Part shown: positions 24,390 to 32,999 of the stretch, piece after piece | How the letters are laid out: each line of letters begins with the position of its first letter | How positions within the stretch are numbered: position 1 is the first letter of the stretch | Source: Pyxidicoccus trucidator | GTDB lineage: Bacteria > Myxococcota > Myxococcia > Myxococcales > Myxococcaceae | NCBI RefSeq assembly: GCF_010894435.1 | Contig: NZ_JAAIXZ010000015.1 | Location: 238,257-302,256 of the forward strand | Direction: 5' to 3' | Length of the DNA stretch: 64,000 nt | Translations under genes and position numbers: made by a program | Notes under the pieces: generated by a model | Database searches by the model: none | Told to the model about the DNA's origin: nothing | Seen by the model: the letters and a program-made list of their open reading frames with translations, nothing else

Positions 24390-25325
24390 ATGCGGCCTTC
24401 GTTTCTCTCCTCGGGAGCGCTGGTCCTGAACTGCCCTGGCTGCGGCTCGAAGGTGGCCGCCAACACCTCCATCTGTTCCGTCTGCGACTTCATCATCGAC
24501 GGCTCCTTCCTGTCCGCCGAGCCCCCCGCCGACGCCGACGACGAGCCCACCGGCGCGCAGGAGGACCCTCGCCCGGCGAAGCCCGCCGCCGACGCGCGCC
24601 CCAAGGGGAAATCCGGGAGCCGCGCCGCGGCGCCGGTCCAGGCGCCGGACGAAGAGGAGGCCACCAACATCCGCAGCAGGGATGAGATTCTCCGTTCCGC
24701 GCCCGCACCCGCGCGCACCGCGAAGCCGGCCCGTCCCGCGCCGCGCCCGGCCCCCGCACCCCGTCGCGCGCCGGAGCCCGCGGCAGCGCCCGTGGACAGC
24801 GGGACGGACCCGTGGGACCGCTCGTCCAAGGGCTCCTCCTCCGGAGGCGGCCCCATCGCCGACCCCGAGGAGCTCATCCGCGACGCGAAGGAGCTCTTCC
24901 GCATGCTGGCCGGCGGGGACAAGGTCGCCTTCTGGAGCGCGGCCGTGGTGCTGCTCTCGTGCTTCCTGCCGTGGAAGGAGACGGCCGCGGACGGCGACGT
25001 GCTGGGGTTGATGAGCATGGGCGCTGGCGCCTTCGTGCTGTCCATCCTGGTGATGATTGCCGTCGGCATGCGCGTGACGGGCACCCTCCAGAAGTGGAAC
25101 CCGGTGGTGCCGTGGATGGGCCAACTGGTGGCCGCCTTCACGTGCCTCGTCTGGTGCATCATCTTCATCAAGGTGTCGGCCGACACCACGCGCGTGCCCA
25201 CGCCCGTCGGCAACGCGGAGATGATGAACTCTTCCCCCAGCTTCGGCGTCTTCGTGGCCGTGCTGGGCTCCATCGCGATGCTGGGCGGGACGCTGCTGGG
25301 CCTGAAGAGCAAGCCCGGCGCCTGA
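24390..25325 (+). CDS. Zinc-ribbon membrane protein
   Basis: 311 residues. The N-terminus has a short zinc ribbon (CPGCGSKVAANTSICSVC: two CxxC pairs). A Pro/Ala/Arg-rich linker occupies about residues 40-145 (ARPKGKSGSRAAAPVQAP). The C-terminal half has four hydrophobic segments (AFWSAAVVLLSCFLPW, MGAGAFVLSILVMIAVGM, MGQLVAAFTCLVWCIIF, SFGVFVAVLGSIAMLGG). The ribbon faces the cytoplasm, as in several predicted sensors or scaffold proteins. No enzyme motif is seen. It is divergent from the HEAT/cyclophilin gene and 66 bases before moxR. Confidence 0.8.
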   Translation: MRPSFLSSGALVLNCPGCGSKVAANTSICSVCDFIIDGSFLSAEPPADADDEPTGAQEDPRPAKPAADARPKGKSGSRAAAPVQAPDEEEATNIRSRDEILRSAPAPARTAKPARPAPRPAPAPRRAPEPAAAPVDSGTDPWDRSSKGSSSGGGPIADPEELIRDAKELFRMLAGGDKVAFWSAAVVLLSCFLPWKETAADGDVLGLMSMGAGAFVLSILVMIAVGMRVTGTLQKWNPVVPWMGQLVAAFTCLVWCIIFIKVSADTTRVPTPVGNAEMMNSSPSFGVFVAVLGSIAMLGGTLLGLKSKPGA

Positions 25326-25391
25326 GCCGCCCCACGCCGTCACGAAACCGCTGCCGCGCCCCGCGGCGGCGGGCTACCGTCCGCCGCCACC

Positions 25392-26327
25392 ATGTCCGAC
25401 GCCTCTCCCCTCTCCCGCCTCACCTCCGCGCTCGGCGCGGCCGTCTTCGGGCAGCAGCGCGTGCTGGCCGACCTGGTGACGGCCTTCCTCGCGCGCGGCC
25501 ACGTGCTGCTGGAGGGCGTGCCCGGCGTGGCCAAGACGCTCACCGCGCGCAGCATGGCCGGGGCGCTGGGGCTGCTCTTCACCCGCGTCCAATTCACCCC
25601 GGACCTGATGCCGGCGGACATCCTCGGCACCAACGTCTTCCAGCCGCAGGACAACGCCTTCCGGCTGGTGAAGGGCCCCATCTTCACGGAGGTGGTGGTG
25701 GCGGACGAAATCAACCGCACCCCGCCCAAGACGCAGGCCGCGCTGCTGGAGGCCATGGAGGAGCGGCAGGTCACCATCGACGGCGTCTCACACCCGCTGC
25801 CGCCGCACTTCTTCGTGGTGGCCACGCAGAACCCGCTGGAGCTGGAGGGCACCTACCCGCTGCCCGAGGCGCAGCTGGACCGCTTCCTCATGCGCGTGCG
25901 CGTGGGCTACCCGGAAGGCGACGCGGAGACGACCATGCTGCGCGCCTTCCACCAGCGCGAGGGCCGGCCGCCCACCACGGAGCGGGTGCTGGACGCCCCC
26001 ACGCTCCTGGAGTTGCAGGCGCGGGCCGCCCGCGTGTCGTGTGACGACTCCATCCTCCAGTACGTCGTGAATGTGGTGCGTGACACCCGCGCCAACCCCC
26101 GGGTGCGCCTGGGGGCCAGTCCCCGCTCGGCCCAGGCCCTGCTGGCGGCCGCCAAGGCTCGCGCGGCGCTGAACGGCACGGACTTCGTCACCCCGGACAA
26201 CGTGAAGGACGTGGTCTTCAGCGTCCTCAACCACCGCCTCCTCCTCAAGGCCGAGGCCGAGGTGGAGGGAGTCACCGCGGACGACGTCCTCCGGCAGACG
26301 CTCGAGCGGGTACGAGTGCCCCGGTGA
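25392..26327 (+). CDS. MoxR-family AAA+ ATPase
   Basis: 311 residues. Walker A GVPGVAKTL is near residue 42 and Walker B VVADEINRTPPKTQAALLEA near residue 105. The MoxR hallmark DRFLMRVRVGYP and sensor regions (FVVATQNPLELEGTYPLPEA) are intact. Family knowledge: MoxR ATPases act as chaperones for metal-insertion or complex assembly together with DUF58/VWA partners. The next gene is a DUF58 protein that starts inside the stop codon (GTGA), the standard pairing. The target complex is not encoded here. Confidence 0.93.
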   Translation: MSDASPLSRLTSALGAAVFGQQRVLADLVTAFLARGHVLLEGVPGVAKTLTARSMAGALGLLFTRVQFTPDLMPADILGTNVFQPQDNAFRLVKGPIFTEVVVADEINRTPPKTQAALLEAMEERQVTIDGVSHPLPPHFFVVATQNPLELEGTYPLPEAQLDRFLMRVRVGYPEGDAETTMLRAFHQREGRPPTTERVLDAPTLLELQARAARVSCDDSILQYVVNVVRDTRANPRVRLGASPRSAQALLAAAKARAALNGTDFVTPDNVKDVVFSVLNHRLLLKAEAEVEGVTADDVLRQTLERVRVPR

Positions 26328-27670
26328 GCGTGGGCCGTCCCGTCCCCACCGGCCTCGCCGTTGCGCTGCTGGCGGCGGGGCTCGTCCCGGCCGCGCTCGC
26401 GGTGGCCAGTCCCGCCTTCGGCTGGCTGGCGCTGACGGTGGACGTGGCGGTGCTGGCCCTCTGCGCCGTGGACTTCCTCCGCGCCCCGCGCGCGGACGCC
26501 GTGGCGGTGCACCGCCGCGTGGAGCCCATCCTCTCCTCCGGCACGCGCAACGCCGTGCACCTGGACTTCGAGCGCACGGACGACAGCGCCAGCCCCCTGC
26601 GCCTGGAGGCGCGTGACGAGCCCCCCGGGGACGTGGCCAGCACCGGCCACCGGCAGGCCCTCACGCTCCCCCCTCGGGCGCAGCACGCGGACGCGCCGCC
26701 CCGGCTCACCTACTTCGTCACCCCGCCGTCGCGAGGCGACGCACGCTTCGGAGACGTCCACCTGCGGCTGGCGGGCCCGCTGGGGCTGTGCGCGCGGCAG
26801 GTCCGCGTGCCGGCCGCGCAGGCGGTGAAGGTGTACCCGGACCTGACGGCGCTCTCCCGCGAGGCGCTGGCGCTGGCGCGGGCCTCGGAGTCCCCCTCCG
26901 CGCGCACCCAGCGGCGCCGCGCGGCGGAAGGGCGCGAGTTCGAGTCCCTGCGCGAGTACCGCCCGGGCGACGACTACCGCCACATCGACTGGAAGGCGTC
27001 CGCGCGCCACGGGGACACGCTGGTGCGCACGTGGCAGCCGGAGAAGCACCAGCCGGTGCTGCTGCTGCTGGACTGCGGGCGCCACATGGCGGGCCAGGTG
27101 CAGGGCCGCCGCAAGCTGGACCACGCGGTGGACGCGGCGCTGCGGCTGGCGCGCGTGGGGCTGGACGCGGGGGACGTGGTGGGCGTGCTCGCCTTCGCCA
27201 GCGACGTGCGCACCTTCCTCCCGCCGCGCAAGGGGCGCGAGCACCTGCGCCTCATCACCGAGTCCCTCTACCGCACCGAGGCCGCGCTGGAGGAGAGCGA
27301 CTACGGCCGCGCCTTCGACTTCGCCTTCGCCCGGCAGACGCGCCGCGCGCTGGTGGTGCTCTTCACGGACCTGGTGGACCCGGACGCCTCCGCCAGCCTC
27401 CTCACCCGCACGCTGGCGCTGCGCCCCCGCCACCTGCCCGTCGTCGCCTCGCTGCTGGACGAGGATGTGGAGGCCGCGGCGACCGCGGTGCCCCGGGAGG
27501 CGCAGGACGCCTACTCGCGGCAGGCCGCGGCGCGCCTGGAGGCCGAGTACCGCCGCACCGCCACCACCCTGCGGGACTCCGGGGCGCTGGTGGTCCGGGC
27601 CCCCGCGAGGGGCTTCGGCGCGGCGGCGCTCAACGCGTACCTGGACGTGAAGTCGCGCGGGCTGCTCTGA
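26324..27670 (+). CDS. DUF58 domain membrane protein, MoxR partner
   Basis: 448 residues, GTG start overlapping the moxR stop by four bases. The N-terminus has two hydrophobic segments up to about residue 45. The DUF58 signature EYRPGDDYRHIDWKASARHG is near residue 208. It is followed by a VWA-like fold with LLLLDCGRHMAG (near 245), in which the MIDAS-type DxSxS is altered to DxGxxM, and by VLFTDLVDPDASASLL. The C-terminal region is helical. It is likely a membrane-anchored adaptor for the MoxR ATPase. Confidence 0.9.
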   Translation: MSVGRPVPTGLAVALLAAGLVPAALAVASPAFGWLALTVDVAVLALCAVDFLRAPRADAVAVHRRVEPILSSGTRNAVHLDFERTDDSASPLRLEARDEPPGDVASTGHRQALTLPPRAQHADAPPRLTYFVTPPSRGDARFGDVHLRLAGPLGLCARQVRVPAAQAVKVYPDLTALSREALALARASESPSARTQRRRAAEGREFESLREYRPGDDYRHIDWKASARHGDTLVRTWQPEKHQPVLLLLDCGRHMAGQVQGRRKLDHAVDAALRLARVGLDAGDVVGVLAFASDVRTFLPPRKGREHLRLITESLYRTEAALEESDYGRAFDFAFARQTRRALVVLFTDLVDPDASASLLTRTLALRPRHLPVVASLLDEDVEAAATAVPREAQDAYSRQAAARLEAEYRRTATTLRDSGALVVRAPARGFGAAALNAYLDVKSRGLL

Positions 27671-27871
27671 CTCCCTCCGTCAAGTCCAGCGGAAAGTTTG
27701 TAGGAAGCGCGCATGTGCTTCGTGTGCACGTCGCTCGCGCGGAAGCGTGCCAATCGCGCCGAGGCCGAATTCTAGGCTCCGGAGACGACCCCCTTTACAG
27801 ACACGTCTCCGTCAACAAAATGGCGCGTCTCTCTCGCCCACCGCACAGGTGGGCGACCTCGAACATCACGG
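27671..27871 (+). promoter_or_regulatory. Leader region of the SNF2 gene with two inverted repeats
   Basis: This 201-base gap has no gene. GGAGACG (from 27781) pairs with CGTCTCC 16 bases later. TCGCCCACC (27834-27842) pairs perfectly with GGTGGGCGA (27848-27856) around a five-base GCACA loop, 15 bases before the ATG at 27872. The second hairpin could mask the ribosome-binding region. No clear -35/-10 pair is visible. Confidence 0.45.
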
Positions 27872-30631
27872 ATGGAGACGGTCTTGGCGGAGGGCGCGAG
27901 GGGCTTGAGGGTTGAGGTGGAGGTCGACGCGGCGGCGGCGGCGATGGCGTCCCGGATGGAGTCCGAGCCCACGAGGACGCTGACCCCCTTCCACGAGCGG
28001 CTGCTGGCGGAAGAGCTGCTGGCCCGCAGTGGAGACACGCAGCAGCGGCTGGCCGGCGCGCTGTCGGACGCGAAGGTGGACCTCAACCCGCACCAGGTCG
28101 AGGGCGCCATGTTCGCGCTCGACTCGCTGTCGCGCGGCGGCTGCATGCTGGGCGACGAGGTGGGGCTGGGGAAGACGATTGAGGCGGGCCTCGTCATCGC
28201 CCAGCTGATGGCCGAGGGGAAGAACCGCATCCTCATCCTCGCGCCGGCCACGCTGCGCGCGCAGTGGAACAGCGAGCTGCGGGAGAAGTTCGACCTGGAC
28301 AGCGTCCTGGTGGACGGCCGCACCGTGCGGGCCACCGGCAACTGCTTCGACCAGCCCTTCCCCGTCATCTGCTCGCACCCGTTCGCGGCCAACAAGGCGC
28401 ACCTGACGTCGGAGATTGCCTGGGACCTCGTCGTCATCGACGAGGCGCACCGCCTGCGCAACGCGTACCGGGCCAACAACAAGATGGGCCAGGCGCTGAA
28501 GGCGTCGCTGGCCGGCAAGCCCAAGCTGCTGCTCACCGCCACCCCGCTCCAGAACGACATCATGGAGCTGTTCGGGCTGATGTCCCTGCTGGACGAGCAG
28601 ATTCTCGGCCCCGAGCACGCCTTCCGCAGCCGCTACCGCGTGGACGAGGGCGGCGGCATGTCCGAGGCCGCTGTCTGCGAGCTGAAGGAGCGGCTGGCCC
28701 CGGTGGTGCAACGCACCCTGCGCCGGCAGGTGCGCGAGTACGTCCGTTACACCAACCGCCGCTCCATCGTGGAGGACTTCACCCCCTCCCCCGAGGAGCA
28801 CGACCTCTACGAGAAGGTCAGCGAGTACCTCCAGCGCTCGGAGGCCGCGGCCATCGAGCCCGGCAAGAAGACGCTGCTGACGCTCTGCTACCGCAAGCTG
28901 CTGGCGTCCTCGACGTACGCGATTGCTCCCACCCTGCGCCGGCTGTCGGACAACCTGGAGAAGCGCCTCCAGGCGGCGAAGCTGGGCCAGCAGGCGCTGG
29001 CGATGTTCGAGCCCGAGGAGGCCAAGCAGTTCGTCGAGGAGGGCGAGGAGTGGTCGGACGACCCGGCCAAGGCGCCCAACGTCCGCGCGCTGGAGCAGGA
29101 GGTCTGGGAGCTGCGGCAGTACGCGGACCTGGCCGACTCCATCAAGGTCAACGCCAAGGGCGAGGCGCTCAAGCGCGGCCTGGACCGCACCTTCGGGGTG
29201 ATGCGCGCGCACGGTTGGCCGGAGAAGGCGCTCATCTTCACCGAGTCCAAGCGCACGCAGCAGTACCTCTTCAACCTCCTCTCGGAGAACGGCTACCGGG
29301 GGAAGATCTCCCTGCTGTCCGGTGACGCGGGCACGCCGGAGGACCGCCGGGCGCTGGTGGAGGACTTCCGCAGCAAGTCGCAGATCCTCATCTGCACCGA
29401 GGCCGGCGCCGAGGGCCTCAACCTCCAGTTCTGCAACCTGGTAGTGAACTACGACCTGCCGTGGAATCCACAGCGGGTGGAGCAGCGCATCGGCCGCTGC
29501 CACCGGTACGGGCAGCAGCGGGACGTGCTGGTCATCAACTTCCTCAACCGGATGAACGCGGCGGACGCGCGCCTGTTCGAGCTGCTGGAGAAGAAGCTCA
29601 ACCTCTTCGACGGCGTCTTCGGCGCGTCGGATGAAATCCTCGGCGCGCTGGAGAGCGGCGTCGACTTCGAGCGCCGCATCCTCGACATCTACCAGTCCTG
29701 CCGGAAGCCGGAGGACATCAACACGGCTTTCGACAAGCTGCGCGAGGAGCTGGAAGGCCGCATCAGCAAGCGCATGACGGAGATGCGCTCGGTGGTGCTG
29801 GAGCGCTTCGACGGCGACGTGCGGCGGCGGCTGCGCGGGCAGCAGGACCAGACGAAGGAAGCGCTCGCGAAGCGGCAGCAGGAGGCGCGCGCGCTCACCA
29901 GCTCCGTGCTGGGCAGCCGCACGTCGGGGCGGCTCGAAATCGCGAAGGCCGCGTACGCGGTGAAGGGGCGGACGCAGGACGCGGTGGCCTACCTGCAGCT
30001 GGACGCGTCCGAGCTGCCCTCACGGCTGGCCCGGCTGGCCGGCTGCGAGGGCTGGTGGTTCGCGTACAAGTTCGAGACGACGGGCCTGAAGCCGGAGGAG
30101 AAGCTGGTGCACCTGGTGCTGGTGCGCGAGCGGGACGGCGGCTTCCGGGCCCTGCCCCTGCAGGATGGGGCGCACTTCGTGAAGCTGACGGCGAAGGAGG
30201 AGAAGCGCCGCCAGCCCGCCCCGGTGTCCGTGCAGCTCATGCAGGAGCAGGCGCTGGTGCTGGCCAAGGAGGAAATCATCCGGGCCGCCGAGCGCCGCAA
30301 CGCGCTGGAGCTGGACAAGGCCAAGGAGCGCGCGGACCGGTACGTCGAGGACTGCCTGATGGAGTCCCGCGAGGCCGTGGACGCCGCGCGGCAGGTCTGG
30401 TTCGACGCGCGCAAGGAAGTGACGGCGGCCGGGGAAGTGGCGGACAAGGCGAAGGCGCGCGCGCATTCGGACCGGATGGAGCGCGAGTACCGGCGAAAGC
30501 TGTCCTCCCTCCGCAACGAGGAGGAGAAGCGCTACGCCGCCAAGGACCGGCAGCTCGCGGACCTGGCCCAGAAGGCGAAGGTGACGGAGAAGCGCTCCCT
30601 CATCGCCTCCGCGTACTTCTGGCTGTCCTGA
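27872..30631 (+). CDS. SNF2-family helicase-like ATPase with C-terminal coiled coil
   Basis: 919 residues. Helicase motifs in order: GDEVGLGKTIEAG (Walker A, near residue 93), LILAPATLRAQWNSEL (Ia), VVIDEAHRLRN (DEAH box, near 190), LLTATPLQND (III), LLSGDAGTPEDRR, CTEAGAEGLNLQFCNLVVNY (V) and QRVEQRIGRCHRYGQ (VI, near 545). The C-terminal 300 residues are highly charged and predicted coiled coil (AKERADRYVEDCLMESREAV). SNF2 proteins translocate on double-stranded DNA or remodel DNA-protein complexes; RapA and DISARM DrmD are known bacterial examples. No methylase, nuclease or other defence gene is beside it. ATG codons further in (MASRMESEP) are alternative starts. Confidence 0.9.
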   Translation: METVLAEGARGLRVEVEVDAAAAAMASRMESEPTRTLTPFHERLLAEELLARSGDTQQRLAGALSDAKVDLNPHQVEGAMFALDSLSRGGCMLGDEVGLGKTIEAGLVIAQLMAEGKNRILILAPATLRAQWNSELREKFDLDSVLVDGRTVRATGNCFDQPFPVICSHPFAANKAHLTSEIAWDLVVIDEAHRLRNAYRANNKMGQALKASLAGKPKLLLTATPLQNDIMELFGLMSLLDEQILGPEHAFRSRYRVDEGGGMSEAAVCELKERLAPVVQRTLRRQVREYVRYTNRRSIVEDFTPSPEEHDLYEKVSEYLQRSEAAAIEPGKKTLLTLCYRKLLASSTYAIAPTLRRLSDNLEKRLQAAKLGQQALAMFEPEEAKQFVEEGEEWSDDPAKAPNVRALEQEVWELRQYADLADSIKVNAKGEALKRGLDRTFGVMRAHGWPEKALIFTESKRTQQYLFNLLSENGYRGKISLLSGDAGTPEDRRALVEDFRSKSQILICTEAGAEGLNLQFCNLVVNYDLPWNPQRVEQRIGRCHRYGQQRDVLVINFLNRMNAADARLFELLEKKLNLFDGVFGASDEILGALESGVDFERRILDIYQSCRKPEDINTAFDKLREELEGRISKRMTEMRSVVLERFDGDVRRRLRGQQDQTKEALAKRQQEARALTSSVLGSRTSGRLEIAKAAYAVKGRTQDAVAYLQLDASELPSRLARLAGCEGWWFAYKFETTGLKPEEKLVHLVLVRERDGGFRALPLQDGAHFVKLTAKEEKRRQPAPVSVQLMQEQALVLAKEEIIRAAERRNALELDKAKERADRYVEDCLMESREAVDAARQVWFDARKEVTAAGEVADKAKARAHSDRMEREYRRKLSSLRNEEEKRYAAKDRQLADLAQKAKVTEKRSLIASAYFWLS

Positions 30632-30742
30632 GCGGAGCCCGACGAAGGGGCGTCCGGAACGCACACCTACATCAGCCCCTGCGAAGCGCCGGTGGCACTC
30701 CCTGCGAACGGGATTCCACACCTGGCGAGTCTTCCCGGGGAG

Positions 30743-31108
30743 CTAGGCCCCACCCGGTTCCGCCGGCTTCAGCCGTACCCACGTCGCGCCCCAGCCCCCG
30801 TCGCCCTCGGTAGCGGAGCGGAACGACTCCACCTCCGGCAGCTTCGGGAGCAGCGAGTGCACGGTGCGGCGCAGCGCCCCGGTGCCCTTGCCGTGGATGA
30901 TGCGCACGTCGAGCAGCCCCTTCTGACGGCATGCCCAGAGGTACTCGATGACCAGGTCCTTCACCTCTTTCGGATGGAAGAGATGCAGGTCCAGCGTCCC
31001 ATCGATTGGAATTTCTACAGCCTCGTCCTCAGTGGGAGGAGGCTCCGGCCCCTCGGGAGGGAGCGGCGGCTCGCCCGGCGGTAGAGGCGGCAGGCGTCGT
31101 GGGCCCAA
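30743..31108 (-). CDS. Smr-domain protein
   Basis: 121 residues. The first 30 are rich in Pro and Gly (PPLPPGEPPLPPEGPEPP). The Smr domain follows with LDLH (39-42) and HGKGTGALR (72-80), the two catalytic or binding signatures of Smr/MutS2-type DNA or RNA nucleases. The start is a TTG preceded by a strong GGAGGAGGAG, which makes it convincing. It overlaps the end of the upstream coiled-coil gene by 80 bases. A later start would lose little of the domain but has no good codon or ribosome-binding site. Confidence 0.82.
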   Translation of the reverse strand: MGPRRLPPLPPGEPPLPPEGPEPPPTEDEAVEIPIDGTLDLHLFHPKEVKDLVIEYLWACRQKGLLDVRIIHGKGTGALRRTVHSLLPKLPEVESFRSATEGDGGWGATWVRLKPAEPGGA

Positions 31109-31340
31109 GTTTCCACTCCTCCTCCTGGCGCTTCTTCTGCTCCGCCTCCATCCGGCGGCGCTCCCGAGCGGCCTTGAACTGCTCGGACACGGAGGACAGC
31201 TCGCTCTTCAGGGCGGAGAGGTTCTTGCCCAGGTCATCCGCGGCGGCATCCCGGCGCTCCGCCGTACGCTCTCCGTGCGCACCGGCTCCTCCGGATGCCA
31301 TCAGCTGAACCATCATCGCGGCTACGGCCATGGACTTCAT
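31029..31340 (-). CDS. Small putatively secreted coiled-coil protein
   Basis: 103 residues. The N-terminus is moderately hydrophobic (MAVAAMMVQLMASGGAGA) and could be a signal peptide. The middle is a coiled coil (DLGKNLSALKSELSSVSEQF, then AARERRRMEAEQKKRQEEEW). The end is an Ala/Ser-rich tail. I recognise no family. Its last 80 bases overlap the Smr gene in another frame, so the C-terminus or this gene itself is less certain. Confidence 0.55.
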   Translation of the reverse strand: MKSMAVAAMMVQLMASGGAGAHGERTAERRDAAADDLGKNLSALKSELSSVSEQFKAARERRRMEAEQKKRQEEEWKLGPTTPAASTAGRAAAPSRGAGASSH

Positions 31341-31384
31341 GTTGCCTCAAGTAAGCAAGCCCCGTGCCTGGGGGCAAGCGTCGT

Positions 31385-32443
31385 TCACGAGGAAACGCCC
31401 TGCTGCCTGCCCTCCTCCGTCTTGCGCGCGACGATACGTTCCGCGAGTCGGATGGCGGACAGGGGGGCGCTGCCCTCGGCTTTGTTGTTGATGGTAACGA
31501 AGGCGGGCTTGCCGCGCCGCTCGGCCGCCAGGCACACCCGGGCCAGCACGTCGCGGGTGCCCACGTCCTCATCCACCAGCTTGTCGAAGGGGGCGTAGCG
31601 CGCGCGGGCCTCCTCGTAGCCCAGGTTCGGCGGCAGCATCCACCGCACCACCAGCGCGCGCGCCGCCTCGAAGGCGCGGGTGCGCTTCGCCTGCTGCGCC
31701 ACCGGAGGCATGTCGCGCCACACTGCCAGCACGGGGCTGGCCCCCACGTCCTCCAGGGCCTGTGCGAAGCCCTCCGTGAGCAACCCCTCGTTGCGGACCT
31801 CCACGGCGTACAGCGGGCCCTTGGGGAGCGCGGCGAAGAAGGCGTGCAGCCGCTCCACGAAGCGCGCGGGGCCGCCGAGCGCCTGCGGGTCCTGGGGCGG
31901 GAACTGGAAGACGAGCGGCCCGGCCTTGTCCCCGAGCCCCTCCACGAAGGGGGCCACCACGTACTCGGCGGCATACGCGGCGTTGAGGAACCGGTCATTG
32001 GCCTGTCCCCGGTGAGCGCCGTAGCGCTCGTGCAGGGGGAAGCGGGCCATGGTGCAGACCTCGTGCGCCTTCACGAGGAAGCGGAAGCCGTCCGGCACCT
32101 GCTCCGCGTACTCGGCGAAGGCGCTGGCGGGGATGGGGGCGTAGAAGGTGCGGTCGATGCCCACCGTGCGCAGCACCGGGTGGTGCGCGTACGCGGCCAG
32201 GCCCTCGCGCGCGAGCTGCGAGGCAGGGGCCTCGTGGTCCCAGAGGATTCCGGACCACCCGGGGAACGTCCACGAGGACGTCCCGAGGAAGGTGCCCGTG
32301 GGCAGGTGCTGGCCCAGGGCGGCGAGCTGCTCGGAGATCGGGGCGGGCCCTACCGGCTGGGTTCCCTTGCGGCCACGGGCCGGTGCCTCCACGGGAGCGC
32401 CCGTGAAGAGGTCGAGCTGGGAGGGTTCTCGTTGCTGGGGCAT
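31385..32443 (-). CDS. DUF72 family protein (TIM-barrel-like)
   Basis: 352 residues from the ATG at 32443, nine bases after an AGGAG. DUF72 features: GTSSWTFPGWSGILW, YAHHPVLRTVGIDRTFYAPI, GFRFLVKAHEVCTMA, then PLVFQFPPQDPQALGG and YAVEVRNEGLLTEGFAQAL, ending with FVTINNKAEGSAPLSAIRLA. This is the YecE/DUF72 TIM-barrel-like fold of unknown function. The N-terminal 35 residues before the domain are an extra tail (QLDLFTGAPVEAPARGRKG). It is probably a single gene; a TTG two codons upstream is an alternative start. Confidence 0.88.
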   Translation of the reverse strand: MPQQREPSQLDLFTGAPVEAPARGRKGTQPVGPAPISEQLAALGQHLPTGTFLGTSSWTFPGWSGILWDHEAPASQLAREGLAAYAHHPVLRTVGIDRTFYAPIPASAFAEYAEQVPDGFRFLVKAHEVCTMARFPLHERYGAHRGQANDRFLNAAYAAEYVVAPFVEGLGDKAGPLVFQFPPQDPQALGGPARFVERLHAFFAALPKGPLYAVEVRNEGLLTEGFAQALEDVGASPVLAVWRDMPPVAQQAKRTRAFEAARALVVRWMLPPNLGYEEARARYAPFDKLVDEDVGTRDVLARVCLAAERRGKPAFVTINNKAEGSAPLSAIRLAERIVARKTEEGRQQGVSS

Positions 32444-32572
32444 CGACAATCACTCCTGCGGTCGGCGGGCACCGGGACCTGGTGCCCTGCGTCCGGTTGG
32501 AATAACGCCGGGCGCTACCTGATGCAGGAGGTTGCCTCACTTCCGGCCCACTCTCCAAGTGGTATGTCCGGT

Positions 32573-32819
32573 CTACAGGCAGCTAGGCGCCATGGCCCGG
32601 AGGACGGCGCGGGTGCGGTCCCTCACGCCCAGCTTGGAGAGGATGCTGGAGGTCTGATTCTTCACAGTCCCCCTCCGTACCGAGCGCCTGGGCAATCTCG
32701 CGGTTGCTCAGTCCCCGAGCGATGAGGCGGAGCACCTCCACCTCGCGGCGGGTGAGGCTCTCGGGCAGGTCCGCGTGGGGGAAGTCGTCTGCCACTCCAT
32801 AGCCCCAACCACAGTCCAT
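32573..32819 (-). pseudogene. Broken LuxR-type DNA-binding domain remnant
   Basis: The minus frame encodes DLPESLTRREVEVLRLIARG followed by LSNREIAQALGTEG, a NarL/LuxR helix-turn-helix, but then changes to unrelated sequence. If one G is removed from the five-G run near 32676, the frame continues as TVKNQTSSILSKLGVRDRTR, the expected end of the same domain, and stops at a TAG at 32573. An in-frame TGA lies shortly before the domain on the N-terminal side, so no receiver domain is attached. It is either a decayed response-regulator fragment or a sequencing or assembly error in a homopolymer. Confidence 0.75.
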
Positions 32820-32999
32820 GGAGCGACTGTGGCAACAGCTCCGGCACGACGTCAGTCAGAGCGTCCTGACGACGCCATGCCGAAGCTGTCCGGCGCACTG
32901 CCTTGCCGGCTGCGCGAGTAGAAGCGCAAGCCGCACGCCGTCCTGCGCGCAGTGGGACTCCCGAGGGAGAGTCCCGCGTCCTGAATCAGCGGGTGCGGC
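32820..32999. other. Non-coding stretch beside the LuxR remnant
   Basis: No credible gene is seen in these 180 bases. They may contain the decayed upstream part of the response-regulator remnant, but I find no receiver-domain motif in any minus frame. Confidence 0.4.

Noticed and set aside
24362..24390. TTGACA as the -35 box of the zinc-ribbon membrane gene
   Set aside because: The -10 position would fall on or beyond the start codon.
26324..27670. A classic VWA MIDAS motif in the DUF58 protein
   Set aside because: The DxSxS motif is altered (DxGxxM), so metal-dependent adhesion is not claimed.
27872..30631. BREX/DISARM-type defence locus
   Set aside because: Only a SNF2 ATPase is present; no methylase, DUF1998, phospholipase D or other partner is nearby.
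30692..30710. A sigma-54 promoter at TGGCACTCCCTGCGA
   Set aside because: GG and GC are eight, not ten, bases apart.
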